Assembly: GCA_030524055.1 (NCBI GenBank)
Contig: JAUNHH010000004.1
Span: forward strand, 124,001-188,000
Reading direction: 5' to 3'
DNA length: 64,000 nt
Source of the DNA: Actinomycetaceae bacterium
GTDB lineage: Bacteria > Actinomycetota > Actinomycetes > Actinomycetales > Actinomycetaceae
The notes under the pieces were generated by a model, which saw only the letters and a program-made list of their open reading frames with translations, was not told the DNA's origin and did no database searches. This document shows, piece by piece, positions 53,706 through 62,565 of the stretch. The position numbers and the translations under genes were made by a program. The stretch's first letter is position 1. Each line of letters begins with the position of its first letter.

Positions 53706-54016
53706 TGCTCCTCCTGTGTGATGATGCCGTCTGACTGTAGCGCTAGTTTCGGGTATCCGAAAAATAGGGGTGGAGCGCCAACGCCACCGCCTGACAACCA
53801 GCCTGAGGCGACGACGGTGGGGAGGAGGGTTTTTGCCCGCGCTAGCGCGGTTCTGGCCAGCGAGTGCGAGCTGGCCACAGTGGCCGCGTTGCTGCTATTT
53901 GACGCCAGGCGTCTTGTGCTTATGTCTTTGTCGCGGACGGGAATTAGTGCGCGTTGCGAGTACCTAAATATGGGCGGGTTGGCAGTGGCGCGCGTCAACG
54001 TCCTAAGCTTTTCTTC
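53706..54016. promoter_or_regulatory. mntH-argS divergent region
   Basis: About 310 bp without a credible gene. TTTCGG-GTAT-CCGAAA (53747-53762) is a possible metalloregulator operator on the mntH side. TGGCCAGC...GCTGGCCA (53854-53861, 53870-53877) is a hairpin in the argS leader. TAAGCT at 54004-54009 could be a -10 element for a leaderless argS. Confidence 0.5.
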
Positions 54017-55696
54017 GTGACCCCAGAAGAACTTGCTGACCTTATTCGCATCTGCCTTAATGATGCTGTTGCTAGCGGCGCACTCGCGCTAGCACAGGAG
54101 GACATTCCCGAAACGGTGAAGGTAGAGCGTCCCCGAAATCGTGATCATGGGGATTGGGCAACAAATGTCGCTCTGCAATTGGCGAAGAAGGCGCAGAGTT
54201 CTCCTCGCGATTTTGCCCAGGCATTAGCCGATCTTCTTTCTGCGAAAGACGGCATTGATTCTGTTGAGGTGGCAGGGCCTGGTTTTATTAATATTCGCCT
54301 TGCGGCTGCCTCTGCGGGTGAACTTGCCCGTCTTATTGTTCAGTCGCAAGGGGAGTATGGCCGTAATGAGTCCCTCGCCGGTAAACATATTAATCTCGAA
54401 TATGTTTCTGCTAATCCCACGGGCCCCATTCATTTAGGTGGTGCACGGTGGGCTGCTGTTGGGGATTCCCTGGCCCGTTTAATGGTGGCTAGTGGCGCAC
54501 AAGTCACGCGCGAATACTATTTCAATGATCACGGTGCGCAGATTGATCGTTTTGCGCGTTCATTGCTGGCTCGGGCACGTGGCCAGGAAGCCCCCGAAGA
54601 TGGCTACGGCGGGCAATATATTGCTGATATCGCTGATCAGGTTCGTGCTGATGCTGCGGCAGCGGGTGAGGTTGACCCGGCCACCTTGCCTGAGGACGAA
54701 GCCGTAGAAGCCTTCCGCTCGCGCGGCGTGGCATTAATGTTTGCCGAAATCAAGGCACGCCTCAGTGCCTTTAATGCCGAGTTTGATGTCTTTTTCCACG
54801 AGGACTCACTGCATGATTCTGGAGCAGTTACGCGCGCTATTAATGTTTTGCGCGAGCGTGGAGAAATCTTCGATGAAGCGGGAGCGACGTGGTTACGTAC
54901 CACCCGTTATGGTGATGATAAAGACCGGGTACTCATTAAATCCGATGGGCAGGCTGCGTATTTTGCCGGTGATGTTGCCTATTATTTAGATAAACGAGGG
55001 CGGGGCGCTGATACCGCTATTTATCTTCTTGGTGCCGACCACCATGGGTATATCGGCCGAATGATGGCAATGTGCGAAGCCTTTGGCGATAAACCGCATG
55101 AGAATATGCAAATCCTTATTGGCCAGATGGTGAATCTGGTCAAAAATGGGGAACCTGTGCGAATGTCGAAACGCGCAGGAAATATTGTCACCCTGGATGA
55201 TTTAGTGGACGCTGTTGGCGTTGATGCGGCCCGCTATGCATTAGTGCGCGTATCCATGGATTCCAATCTGGATATTGACCTGGATCTTTTGGCCTCGCAT
55301 TCCAATGACAATCCCGTGTACTACGTGCAATACGCCCATGCCCGGACCTGCAATGTCGCCCGTAATGCGCATGACCATGGGGTCACGCGCGACGGTGGAT
55401 TCGAGCCGGGTGCTTTAGATAGCCCCGCAGACGCGGATCTTCTTGGGGTGCTGGCACAATTCCCCGCACAGATTGCTCAGGCGGCCGATTTACGTGAACC
55501 TCACCGTCTGGCCCGCTACTTAGAGTCGCTGGCTGCTGCTTACCACACGTGGTATGGCAAGTGCCGGGTTGCTCCTCGTGGAGATGACCCTGTTGAAGCT
55601 GGTCATATTGCTCGTTTGTGGCTCAATGATGCTGTCACCCAGGTGCTGCGCACTGGCTTGGGTCTGCTGGGTGTGTCAGCTCCAGAAAGGATGTGA
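54017..55696 (+). CDS. argS: Arginyl-tRNA synthetase
   Basis: A 559-residue class I synthetase: N-terminal Add1 domain, [20 protein letters not shown] with the HIGH-like HLGG (about 139), and the later [28 protein letters not shown] with the KMSKS-like MSKRAG (about 382). The GTG at 54017 begins the family sequence ([13 protein letters not shown]) and the upstream frame is unlike it. A leaderless start is likely. Coupled to lysA. It carries a full copy of the dispersed word (54994-55006, KRGRGA). Confidence 0.95.
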   Translation: MTPEELADLIRICLNDAVASGALALAQEDIPETVKVERPRNRDHGDWATNVALQLAKKAQSSPRDFAQALADLLSAKDGIDSVEVAGPGFINIRLAAASAGELARLIVQSQGEYGRNESLAGKHINLEYVSANPTGPIHLGGARWAAVGDSLARLMVASGAQVTREYYFNDHGAQIDRFARSLLARARGQEAPEDGYGGQYIADIADQVRADAAAAGEVDPATLPEDEAVEAFRSRGVALMFAEIKARLSAFNAEFDVFFHEDSLHDSGAVTRAINVLRERGEIFDEAGATWLRTTRYGDDKDRVLIKSDGQAAYFAGDVAYYLDKRGRGADTAIYLLGADHHGYIGRMMAMCEAFGDKPHENMQILIGQMVNLVKNGEPVRMSKRAGNIVTLDDLVDAVGVDAARYALVRVSMDSNLDIDLDLLASHSNDNPVYYVQYAHARTCNVARNAHDHGVTRDGGFEPGALDSPADADLLGVLAQFPAQIAQAADLREPHRLARYLESLAAAYHTWYGKCRVAPRGDDPVEAGHIARLWLNDAVTQVLRTGLGLLGVSAPERM

Positions 55697-57126
55697 TGAT
55701 GGGTTCGTCATCTGCTGAATCGCGTGAAGAAGCCCCGGTCGGTTCCTTGATTTGTCCGGAGCCTGCCGAGCGTCCAGATTTGTGGCCATGGACAATGCGC
55801 AGAGACGCCGACGGGGTGCTGTCCCTCGCTGGCGTTCCATTGACTACGATTGCCCAGGATTTCGCGACCCCTGCTTTTGTCATGGATCGCGCCGATTTAC
55901 GAGGGCGGGCACAGGTGTGGGCCAGCGCCATGGCAGAAGAATTCTGGGATGGCTATGGAATGAGTGGGGGAGATGCCTTTTATGCAGGTAAAGCTTTCCT
56001 CTGTTCCGACGTTGTCCGCACGGTAACAGGCGTTGGAATGGGCGTGGATACTGCGTCTTTAGGTGAACTCACCTGCGCATTGCGCGGGGGAGCCCTGCCT
56101 AGTGTCATTGGACTGCACGGGAATAATAAACTCGATAGTGAAATTGAAACGGCGCTTTTAGCGGGAGATAAAGAGGGAATCGAGAGGATCTTTATCGACT
56201 CGCTCTCTGAAGTTGCGCAGGTTGAGAAAATCGCGGCACACCTTGGGGTCCGCGCCCGTGTGATGATTCGCGTCAAAACGGGTGTGCACGCGGGAGGAAA
56301 TGAATATATTTCCACAGGGCACGAAGACCAGAAGTTCGGGGTTGGCGCATTTGATGGGCAACTCGATGAGGTTGTCAGCGCAATTGCTGCCAGTCCACAT
56401 TTGGAATTGCGGGGTCTTCATAGCCATATTGGCTCTCAGATTCACGGGGTCGATGCTTTTAAAGAAGCAGCCGCTATTATGTGCGATCTGAGTGCGAAGG
56501 TTAGCGCGCAGATTGGTGCTCCTTTGCCGGAAATTGATTTAGGTGGGGGAGTAGGTATTGCCTATACGGGTGCAGACCCTGTTCCCACTGCTCCAATTGA
56601 GGTTGTTCGCGCTGTTGCGAGTGTCATTCGCGAGAAATGCACAGAATTGGGGATCGCGATTCCGCGAGTTTCTGTTGAGCCTGGCCGCAGTGTGGTGGGT
56701 CCAACCACTATTAGCTTGTATCGCGTTGGGGCGGTAAAAGACGCGATTCTTGGATCTGATACGCATCGCCGGCGTTATGTCGCTGTTGATGGGGGAATGG
56801 CAGATAATATTCGCCCGGCGCTTTATGGTGCGCACTATACGGCGACTTTAGCGAATCGCATTTCGGACGCCCCTGTTGTTCGTAGCCGGGTGGTGGGAAA
56901 ACACTGCGAAAGCGGCGACATTATTGTGTGGGATGTGGACCTACCCAGCGATATTCAATCGGGGGATCTTCTAGCTGTTCCAGCCACAGGAGCCTATGGA
57001 TATTCCATGGCCTCGAATTACAATATGCTTCCCAAGCCCGGTGTGATTGCCGTTGAAAACAGTGAGGCGAAGTGGATTGTCCGCCCGCAAACCATCGATG
57101 ACGTTCTCGCTCTGGATTGCGGCTGA
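55696..57126 (+). CDS. lysA: Diaminopimelate decarboxylase
   Basis: A 476-residue PLP enzyme making lysine from meso-diaminopimelate. The Schiff-base lysine is K99 in YAGKAF. Other motifs are HSHIGSQIHG, DLGGGVGIAY, and VEPGRSVVGP in the substrate loop. The ATG at 55696 has GAAAGG upstream; the GTG at 55693 is also possible. It overlaps the end of argS by one base. The usual next gene hom is absent; a strong terminator follows and then the DUF6318 cluster. A core copy of the dispersed word lies at 55899. Confidence 0.95.
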   Translation: MMGSSSAESREEAPVGSLICPEPAERPDLWPWTMRRDADGVLSLAGVPLTTIAQDFATPAFVMDRADLRGRAQVWASAMAEEFWDGYGMSGGDAFYAGKAFLCSDVVRTVTGVGMGVDTASLGELTCALRGGALPSVIGLHGNNKLDSEIETALLAGDKEGIERIFIDSLSEVAQVEKIAAHLGVRARVMIRVKTGVHAGGNEYISTGHEDQKFGVGAFDGQLDEVVSAIAASPHLELRGLHSHIGSQIHGVDAFKEAAAIMCDLSAKVSAQIGAPLPEIDLGGGVGIAYTGADPVPTAPIEVVRAVASVIREKCTELGIAIPRVSVEPGRSVVGPTTISLYRVGAVKDAILGSDTHRRRYVAVDGGMADNIRPALYGAHYTATLANRISDAPVVRSRVVGKHCESGDIIVWDVDLPSDIQSGDLLAVPATGAYGYSMASNYNMLPKPGVIAVENSEAKWIVRPQTIDDVLALDCG

Positions 57127-57152
57127 TAATCCAGATCCTCGCCTTGCACTGA

Positions 57153-57195
57153 GCTCAAACTCCTACGGATATGCCTCGTCCGTAGGAGTTTGAGC
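57153..57195 (+). terminator. Terminator after lysA
   Basis: GCTCAAACTCCTACGGA (57153-57169) and TCCGTAGGAGTTTGAGC (57179-57195) form a perfect 17-bp stem with a 9-nt loop, followed by CGAGGACGGGGC (a variant word) and TTTTTT. Confidence 0.92.
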
Positions 57196-57424
57196 GAGGA
57201 CGGGGCCTGGTTTTTTGGGGTGGGGGTTGTTGGTGTGACCTGGTGGTTTGGGGGCGGGTCATTGCGGTGTGGGGCTGGTGATGATTTTGGTGTGGTTTGA
57301 GCGGCGTGTGGGGGCGTGTTTTTCCAGGTCAGCCGTCGTTTAGTGCCTGTGGTCTGGGTTTTTGGTGTGTTTGTGTGTGTTCAAAGTGGTGACAGGGGGT
57401 GTGATGTTGGTCTAACGTTTGTGT
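57196..57424 (+). other. G+T-rich leader region before the DUF6318 cluster
   Basis: The plus strand between 57211 and 57420 is strongly G and T biased (long runs such as TTTTTTGGGGTGGGGG), unlike the rest of the window. No gene is seen. TAACGT at 57413-57418 may be a -10 element for a leaderless start. Confidence 0.55.
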
Positions 57425-58270
57425 ATGTGTCCAGATAGGCATGATTATGGTGGTGGTTCTCCTCGTTATAGCGGTGCTGCTAGGCGGGGTGAGGATCGTG
57501 AGTTTGAGCGTGATGATCCGGAGATGGATCGGGTGATTAGGCGCTGGTGGTGGGCGGCTGGAATCTCATGGCTGGTTGCTATTTGCGTCGTGTATTTGAC
57601 GTTTTGCCATAAGCCGCCCCAGGAGCCGTCCACTAGTGCGGTTCGCCCGGCTGCGCCTGCTGCTGTTGTTCAATCTGGCGCGGGTCAGTCTGGTGCTGGT
57701 CAGTCGGGCGGTGGTGCTGGTGGGCAGTCGGGTGCTACGGGTGGGCAGTCTGTTGGGGATGGGCCGATGTCCAATGGGTACAGGGTTGGCCCTGATGGGC
57801 GTCTGCTTCAGCCCGACCAGGGAAACCTGACCCCACCAGAACTACCCGAAGAAGCAAAACAAGAAAGCGCTGCGGGGGCCGAGGCGTATGCGAAATATTA
57901 CTTTGCCTTGCTGAGTTACGCCTTGAAAACAGGGGATACTGATGAGCTAAAAAGTACCTATAACACGGACTGTAAGTCGTGCGCGCAACGCACTGCAAAC
58001 ATTGAGAATCAATATAAGAACGGTGGCTGGTTTCATGGAGAGGGTCATCTCATTGAGGAATCGTATCCGGGGATTCAGTTGAATGATGAGGAACGTGCTC
58101 GCCACCGTTGGCAGGTATATATGCGTTTACATACTCCTGCTTATACGCAGTACTACCCTGATGGTTCACTAAAGCCAACTCAGGAGAATCGGACTGAGGT
58201 GTTAACTGAAACCTGTTGGAAAGGTGACGCTTGGACGATTTGCGGAACCACAATTGAGGAAAGAAAATGA
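57425..58270 (+). CDS. DUF6318 family membrane-anchored protein, copy 1
   Basis: A 281-residue protein. A cytoplasmic acidic/basic N-terminus (about 40 residues) precedes one helix (WWWAAGISWLVAICVVYLTF), then QSG repeats (SGAGQSGAGQSGGG...GGQSG), then a DUF6318 domain with AYAKYYFALLSYALKTGDTDELKSTYNTDCKSCAQRT (core ALKTGDTDELK...CKSC) and a C-terminal Cys pair (ETCWKGDAWTICG). DUF6318 is an actinobacterial extracytoplasmic domain of unknown role. The ATG at 57425 is preferred over TTG at 57419. The stop overlaps the PKD-like gene as ATGA. Confidence 0.8.
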   Translation: MCPDRHDYGGGSPRYSGAARRGEDREFERDDPEMDRVIRRWWWAAGISWLVAICVVYLTFCHKPPQEPSTSAVRPAAPAAVVQSGAGQSGAGQSGGGAGGQSGATGGQSVGDGPMSNGYRVGPDGRLLQPDQGNLTPPELPEEAKQESAAGAEAYAKYYFALLSYALKTGDTDELKSTYNTDCKSCAQRTANIENQYKNGGWFHGEGHLIEESYPGIQLNDEERARHRWQVYMRLHTPAYTQYYPDGSLKPTQENRTEVLTETCWKGDAWTICGTTIEERK

Positions 58271-59190
58271 CTAGAAAATGGCTTTTTCCGCTAATTCTTG
58301 TTCCCATCGTATTCAATGTACCTGTGGCGTTTGCTAATGACTGTGACGGCTCAGGTTGCGAAGACTCCGCTAACTTAAGCACCACTTCAGACGGCGATAC
58401 GGTAAAACTCTCAGCTTCTCGTGAGGTGGTGGTTCCGGGGTCTTCTGGGGTTGTGGAGTCTGGTCCGCCTGTTTCTGAGGTAGCGCCTGAGGTGGAGGCT
58501 CCTGTGGTGGACTCTTCTGGTGAGGGGTCGCCTTTTAGTGCGGAGAATCTGACAACGCCATCGTCAGTGACGCCTGATTGTGAGGCACTGGATTCGCCTA
58601 TTGCTCAAGGAGCGTGCCTTGGGTCGCAGTTCGCGTTGCTTGCCTCCAGGGGTGGTGGGTCTGAAGAGTTTGTCTCTGCTACCCCGCGTGAGCGTGTGGA
58701 TCTGCGCCAAGCGGTGACGAATGTGCCTACGCGTCGTATTGTCAGCCACGCTTCTGGTTTTGCTGGGGTGAAGGGTGCTGGTCTTGTGGTGGAGCCGTAT
58801 CGGCATAAGGTGACTAAGGTGCCTGTGGTGGTACATGCTTCCCAGCCGCGTCAGGTTAAAGAAGTGGAGTTGTTTGGCCGCAAAATTGCGGTGACGTTTG
58901 TGGGGACCTCGTTTGTGTTTGATTTCAATGACGGGTCCGAACCGTTGGTTTCCGCGACTCCTGGGGCGCCGTATCCGTCTATGGAGTTGCAGCATATTTA
59001 TCGTAAAGGCAGCCCTGCTCAAACAGTGACGCTGACAACGACGTGGGAGGTGACGTTGACGAATCCGTGGACTGGGCAGACCAGTACGACTAAGGATGCT
59101 TTGGTCACGGTGGAAACTTCTGACCCGTTCCGCGTCTATAGCATCCACACTTATCTGACTGACACCGCTGAAGAAGAAGCCGGCCACTAA
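58267..59190 (+). CDS. Secreted PKD-like domain protein
   Basis: A 307-residue exported protein with a signal peptide (KWLFPLILVPIVFNVPVAFA, then NDCDGSGCED). A Ser/Glu/Pro-rich linker follows. A C-terminal PKD-like immunoglobulin-fold domain has VFDFNDGSEP, then MELQHIYRKGSPAQTVTLTTTW with the WEVTLTNPWTG ending. Such domains mediate surface contacts. It is coupled to DUF6318 copy 1 by a 4-bp overlap, so the two may form a surface complex. No anchor motif is visible at the end. Confidence 0.72.
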   Translation: MTRKWLFPLILVPIVFNVPVAFANDCDGSGCEDSANLSTTSDGDTVKLSASREVVVPGSSGVVESGPPVSEVAPEVEAPVVDSSGEGSPFSAENLTTPSSVTPDCEALDSPIAQGACLGSQFALLASRGGGSEEFVSATPRERVDLRQAVTNVPTRRIVSHASGFAGVKGAGLVVEPYRHKVTKVPVVVHASQPRQVKEVELFGRKIAVTFVGTSFVFDFNDGSEPLVSATPGAPYPSMELQHIYRKGSPAQTVTLTTTWEVTLTNPWTGQTSTTKDALVTVETSDPFRVYSIHTYLTDTAEEEAGH

Positions 59191-59359
59191 CCCGTCCCTC
59201 CTTTCTTGCCAAGGGTCTTGCCTGTCCCTGGGGAGTTGGTGGTTCGGCTTGGACCAAGCCTGGCCCTGCTGCTTGCAGTAAAGAATCCGTTTTGTCCCCT
59301 TCGATTCCTACTTCTTACCCACATGTTTCATGGTGTCGTGTTTTAAGGAGGTCTTTGTC
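59191..59359 (+). other. Short spacer between the PKD-like gene and DUF6318 copy 2
   Basis: A GGCTTGG-type palindrome lies near 59237. No gene is seen. Confidence 0.5.
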
Positions 59360-60364
59360 GTGTCTGGTGGTCCGCAGTCTCAGCGCCCGTCTGGCAATAC
59401 ACCCCACCGCCCTCATCACCGTCGTGGCGGGCCGGCTGGGGGTGAGCAGGCGGGTTCTGCTGCTTTGGTGGAGCGGGATCAAAGCGAGGCCAGTGACGGT
59501 GAGGCTGGTGATGATCAGGGGGTGTGGTATGAGCATGTGAATCTCACGGGGAAAGACTTGTTTCGTGCTCTTTTATGGGCTAACGGGATTGTGATTGCGG
59601 TGTGTGTTTTCCATGCTGTCATGTTTTTGCCTCCTTATGGCGTGTTTTATGACGGGCCTGCACGGCCAGGTCACCTAGAACACCACGCCACCGACACGGT
59701 CGATAACCACCCGCCGCATACTGGTGACGCCCAGGCCGCAAGTGGTAGTAGTGGTGGTGGTCAGTCGGATTCTGGTCTGGCACAGTCCACTGTTCAAACC
59801 CCGCACCCGCCCAATCACAGTGGCAGTGGCAGTGGTGATGCTCCCAGCAGCACTGGCACTGGCAGTGACAGTGCTGGTCAGTCTGCTGCCCCGCCCTCGT
59901 CAACTAGTGCCGATACGCCACTACCAGAAAAACCCAACACCCCCCACAACCTAGACGACAACAGTGCGATAGAGCTAGCGAATTACTATGTTGATGTCCT
60001 GACCTACTCCGCTGACACAGGCGACACGAAACCGCTAGATGACCTTTTTGCTCCTAACTGTCAAGAATGTGCCAATGTCAGCAAGGGTATACGGAGTCTG
60101 TATGACAAAGGTGCCTGGGTAGAAGGGATCTCGTATTCCATTGATGGTGAGATCACCACCTCGCGTGGTCCGCAGCAAAGTGGGCGACATCCTTACTGGC
60201 TTGTTCACATTCGACTTCTCAGTTCACAACACGCTATTACTGACCTCCAATCCCGGAAAAGGCACCCCGCCTCCCAGACATCCACCACCCTGGCCCTATG
60301 CCAACACAACACCCAATGGAAAATCTGCGCCATCCGCCAGGAACCGGCCCAACAATCAAGATAG
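59360..60364 (+). CDS. DUF6318 family membrane-anchored protein, copy 2
   Basis: A 334-residue paralogue: a basic, His-rich N-terminus, one helix (ALLWANGIVIAVCVFHAVMFL), a Ser/Gly/Pro-rich linker (QSDSGLAQST, SGSGSGDAPSST), and a DUF6318 domain (IELANYYVDVLTYSADTGDTKPLDDLFAPNCQEC, of which YSADTGDTKPL and CQEC match copy 1). The C-terminal Cys pair is present (LCQHNTQWKICA). GTG at 59360 has AAGGAGG 10 bases upstream. The 5' half is G+T-rich and the 3' half A+C-rich on the same strand, a clear switch. A full copy of the dispersed word (59888-59900, minus) encodes APPSS. Confidence 0.78.
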   Translation: MSGGPQSQRPSGNTPHRPHHRRGGPAGGEQAGSAALVERDQSEASDGEAGDDQGVWYEHVNLTGKDLFRALLWANGIVIAVCVFHAVMFLPPYGVFYDGPARPGHLEHHATDTVDNHPPHTGDAQAASGSSGGGQSDSGLAQSTVQTPHPPNHSGSGSGDAPSSTGTGSDSAGQSAAPPSSTSADTPLPEKPNTPHNLDDNSAIELANYYVDVLTYSADTGDTKPLDDLFAPNCQECANVSKGIRSLYDKGAWVEGISYSIDGEITTSRGPQQSGRHPYWLVHIRLLSSQHAITDLQSRKRHPASQTSTTLALCQHNTQWKICAIRQEPAQQSR

Positions 60365-60435
60365 GCAACAGCCACTAGAAACCCGACACCCAATATCACA
60401 GGCATCCGGCGCCGCTGTGCTTCAGGTGTGCGTCA

Positions 60436-61389
60436 TTAATCGGTGCGGTCCATGCCAAGAAGTAGACGTGCAGTATCCATATCAGTCACCAGGTGATCGA
60501 CCAAGCCGCCCCTAAGTGCAGCGCTAATTGCTGCTGCTTTAACATCACCCCAGGCGACTGCAATGACGCAGGGGATTTCCTTAATTCGACTAAAGGGAAC
60601 TGCAATTAAACGTCGGCAGATATCCATATCTAAGTGCTCACCACTAGCGTTGAAATGATGTGCGCCAATATGCCCTACTGCCCCCGCCTTCACTAAAGTT
60701 GAATGCTCTTGTTGCGTGAGATAATGGGAAAAAATGGCGCCATCAGATTGCGGTGACGTTGCCCCAATACCAGTCAAATAAATATCCGCATGAGACGCCA
60801 TAGTTAATGTTGTCGATACTCGATCTTCCCTGCGTAATGCTGCTGCCATTTGTACACTTGACACCACTAATGGCGCGGGGAGAACCCGGTAGGTCGAAGA
60901 GAATTTTTCGGCGAGAATCCGGCAAATTTCCTGCGAATCAATAAGGTGGTTATTATCTGCCACCGCCCCTAAAGCTTGAATAATCTCCAGATGAGGATAA
61001 CGGAGCGGTTTTAACTCGCGGACCAGGTTCGAAATCGTGTGCCCATTGGACACTGCAACAACGGAGTCCTGCCGTAGGTATTCCACAAGGACCTGCCCCG
61101 CAAGGCGCGATACTTCCGTACTATCTGCCGTTGCTGAACTTAAACTCACCGTAGCCCCGCGCAACTCGTAATGACGTTTCAGCGCAGTTTCCATTTCAAC
61201 GGCGCGTTCTAGAGGGTGACCCACACTAATAGTGACCACTCCTTCTTTGCGCGCTTCACTGAGAAGACGCGACACCATCGATGGAGAGTAGCCAATTTCT
61301 TTGGCAATGCTCCCTTGGTCTTTGCCGTCAATCCAGTAACTTCGGGCAACCGACATCAGTAGGTCAAGGCGCTGACGATCCACCATCAT
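60436..61389 (-). CDS. SorC/DeoR-type sugar-binding transcriptional regulator
   Basis: A 317-residue regulator. The N-terminal helix-turn-helix is DLLMSVARSYWIDGKDQGSIAKEIGYSPSMVSRLLSEARKEG (core GSIAKEIGYSPSMVSRLL). The sugar-binding SorC domain follows, with SNGHTISNLVRELKP, IQALGAV and SSVQMAAALR, and VAVAWGDVKAAAISAALRGG near the end. It is divergent from the sugar operon, which it probably controls in response to a phosphorylated sugar. The start at 61389 is chosen because AAGGA precedes it by 6 bases. Confidence 0.85.
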   Translation of the reverse strand: MMVDRQRLDLLMSVARSYWIDGKDQGSIAKEIGYSPSMVSRLLSEARKEGVVTISVGHPLERAVEMETALKRHYELRGATVSLSSATADSTEVSRLAGQVLVEYLRQDSVVAVSNGHTISNLVRELKPLRYPHLEIIQALGAVADNNHLIDSQEICRILAEKFSSTYRVLPAPLVVSSVQMAAALRREDRVSTTLTMASHADIYLTGIGATSPQSDGAIFSHYLTQQEHSTLVKAGAVGHIGAHHFNASGEHLDMDICRRLIAVPFSRIKEIPCVIAVAWGDVKAAAISAALRGGLVDHLVTDMDTARLLLGMDRTD

Positions 61390-61565
61390 GCACATCCTTG
61401 CAAGCTTAGAGGCTGATCTATCGCACTATATTGCTTTTTCCTCGCGAAATAAAGACCTTGCAGATGAGGACTATGCATAAATATGAACGCTTCTGCTGTT
61501 CTTCTTGAGATTCGCGGGAAAGACTAAAAGCACCGATTCGCCCCGTGAAGCAAAGGAGCATTCTC
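61390..61565. promoter_or_regulatory. Divergent regulatory region of the sugar operon
   Basis: About 175 bp between the SorC-type regulator and the PTE gene. TTGCAG near 61456 with ATAAATATG downstream is a weak promoter candidate. AAAGGAG before 61566 is the ribosome-binding site. The operator for the regulator should lie here. Confidence 0.5.
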
Positions 61566-62558
61566 ATGGCCATCATCCGCACCATTAATGGAGATGTTGC
61601 CCCAGAAACCCTCGGTGTTGTCAACGCTCATGACCACCTCATCCGTGTTGGTGCTGGCGAGGTTTATATCGACCCTGACCACCTACTTGATGACATTGAT
61701 AAGGCAGTCGAAGAAGCCACCTACTTTGTTGAAGCATCCCGCCAATGGGCCGATGGCGGAACCATTGTTGATATGTGTCCAGCAGCCTGTGGGCGTGACG
61801 TTCTCAAAGTGCGGGAAGTTGCCTCGCGCGTTCCCGGCCTGCAAGTCATCCAATCCACCGGCTTTCACCAGCAGAAAGTCTATTTAGAATGGCGTCAAAG
61901 CTGGGTCAACCAATACACGATCACCCAGATTGCCGACCTTCTTATTGCCGATATTGTCGAAGGCGTAGACCGTTTTGACTATATGGGCCCCATTGTTGAA
62001 CGCACTGACATTAAAGCGGGTGTCATTAAATGGGCAACTGCCTACGGGAAAATCACCCCATGGGAAGTGAAAACCGGTAAAGCTGTAGCTATTGCCGCAA
62101 AAGAAACAGGTGCGCCCATTAATACCCACGTCACCGCTGGCACCTGCGGTCCCGAACAAGCCCAATTCCTTATTGCGGAAGGAGTTGAGCCTTCCCGGAT
62201 CGCCATTGGACATATCCAACGCAACTGGGATCCATGGGTTCAAGAGCAAATTTGCAAACTTGGTTGCTATGTCGAACTCGATGGAACCAATCGCATTAAA
62301 TATGTCCCCGACCATGCCCGTGTCAACCTGGTCAAAGTTCTCGGCGAAAAAGGATACGGGCAACAGATTCTTCTCGGGACGGACTCAGGCAAAGCGTCGT
62401 ACCAGAAGGCCTATGGCTCTGTGACCGGTATTGATTTCGATCCAGCGGTTTTCGCACCGCGACTCATTAACGACGAAGGATTTGAGCGTAGTTATGTCGA
62501 TGATCTCTTGATCGGCAATGCCGCCACTTTCTTCGCCTGGGAACCGTTAAAGGGGTAG
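61566..62558 (+). CDS. Phosphotriesterase (PTE)-family metal hydrolase
   Basis: A 330-residue amidohydrolase-fold enzyme. The binuclear metal motifs are VNAHDHLIR (His 22 and 24), a candidate bridging lysine in GVIKWAT (about 155), NTHVTAGT, GHIQRN and LLGTDSGK (Asp). Some family members hydrolyse phosphorylated sugar lactones. It heads the UlaD-UlaE operon, so it could open a lactone of a sugar acid phosphate, a step done in E. coli by the unrelated UlaG. This is inference from position. The ATG at 61566 has AAAGGAG upstream. Confidence 0.85.
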   Translation: MAIIRTINGDVAPETLGVVNAHDHLIRVGAGEVYIDPDHLLDDIDKAVEEATYFVEASRQWADGGTIVDMCPAACGRDVLKVREVASRVPGLQVIQSTGFHQQKVYLEWRQSWVNQYTITQIADLLIADIVEGVDRFDYMGPIVERTDIKAGVIKWATAYGKITPWEVKTGKAVAIAAKETGAPINTHVTAGTCGPEQAQFLIAEGVEPSRIAIGHIQRNWDPWVQEQICKLGCYVELDGTNRIKYVPDHARVNLVKVLGEKGYGQQILLGTDSGKASYQKAYGSVTGIDFDPAVFAPRLINDEGFERSYVDDLLIGNAATFFAWEPLKG

Positions 62559-62565
62559 GGAAGTC

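Larger units (their letters stand above)
1915..59900. repeat. Dispersed word family ACGAGGGCGGGGC
   Basis: Thirteen exact 13-mers: plus strand 3418, 5348, 7753, 11972, 17025, 20350, 25982, 51630, 54994; minus strand 5377, 30697, 35470, 59888. Three 12-base copies: 36691 and 47821 plus, 45805 minus. Twelve more core copies (ACGAGGGCGG): 6476, 25175, 32409, 41098, 55899 plus; 15470, 17378, 22165, 24583, 33916, 50369, 52260 minus. Four further CGAGGGCGG sites lack the first A (1915, 22371, 28536, 51291). Positions are left ends, counted by eye. Nine of the 28 core copies are intergenic. In genes the word usually encodes DEGGA, RGRG or APPSS in linkers. Confidence 0.9.

Noticed and set aside
53718-54020. 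Open frame in the mntH-argS region
   Set aside because: No start signal or family pattern; the region holds hairpins and probable promoters.
57153-57195. Inverted pair of the dispersed word after lysA
   Set aside because: The stem is an unrelated 17-bp repeat; only a variant word (CGAGGACGGGGC) follows it.
1915-59900. KOPS or strongly polar chromosome signal as the main reading of the word
   Set aside because: Strand use is 16 to 12, without the strong bias such signals need; not fully excluded without the rest of the genome.
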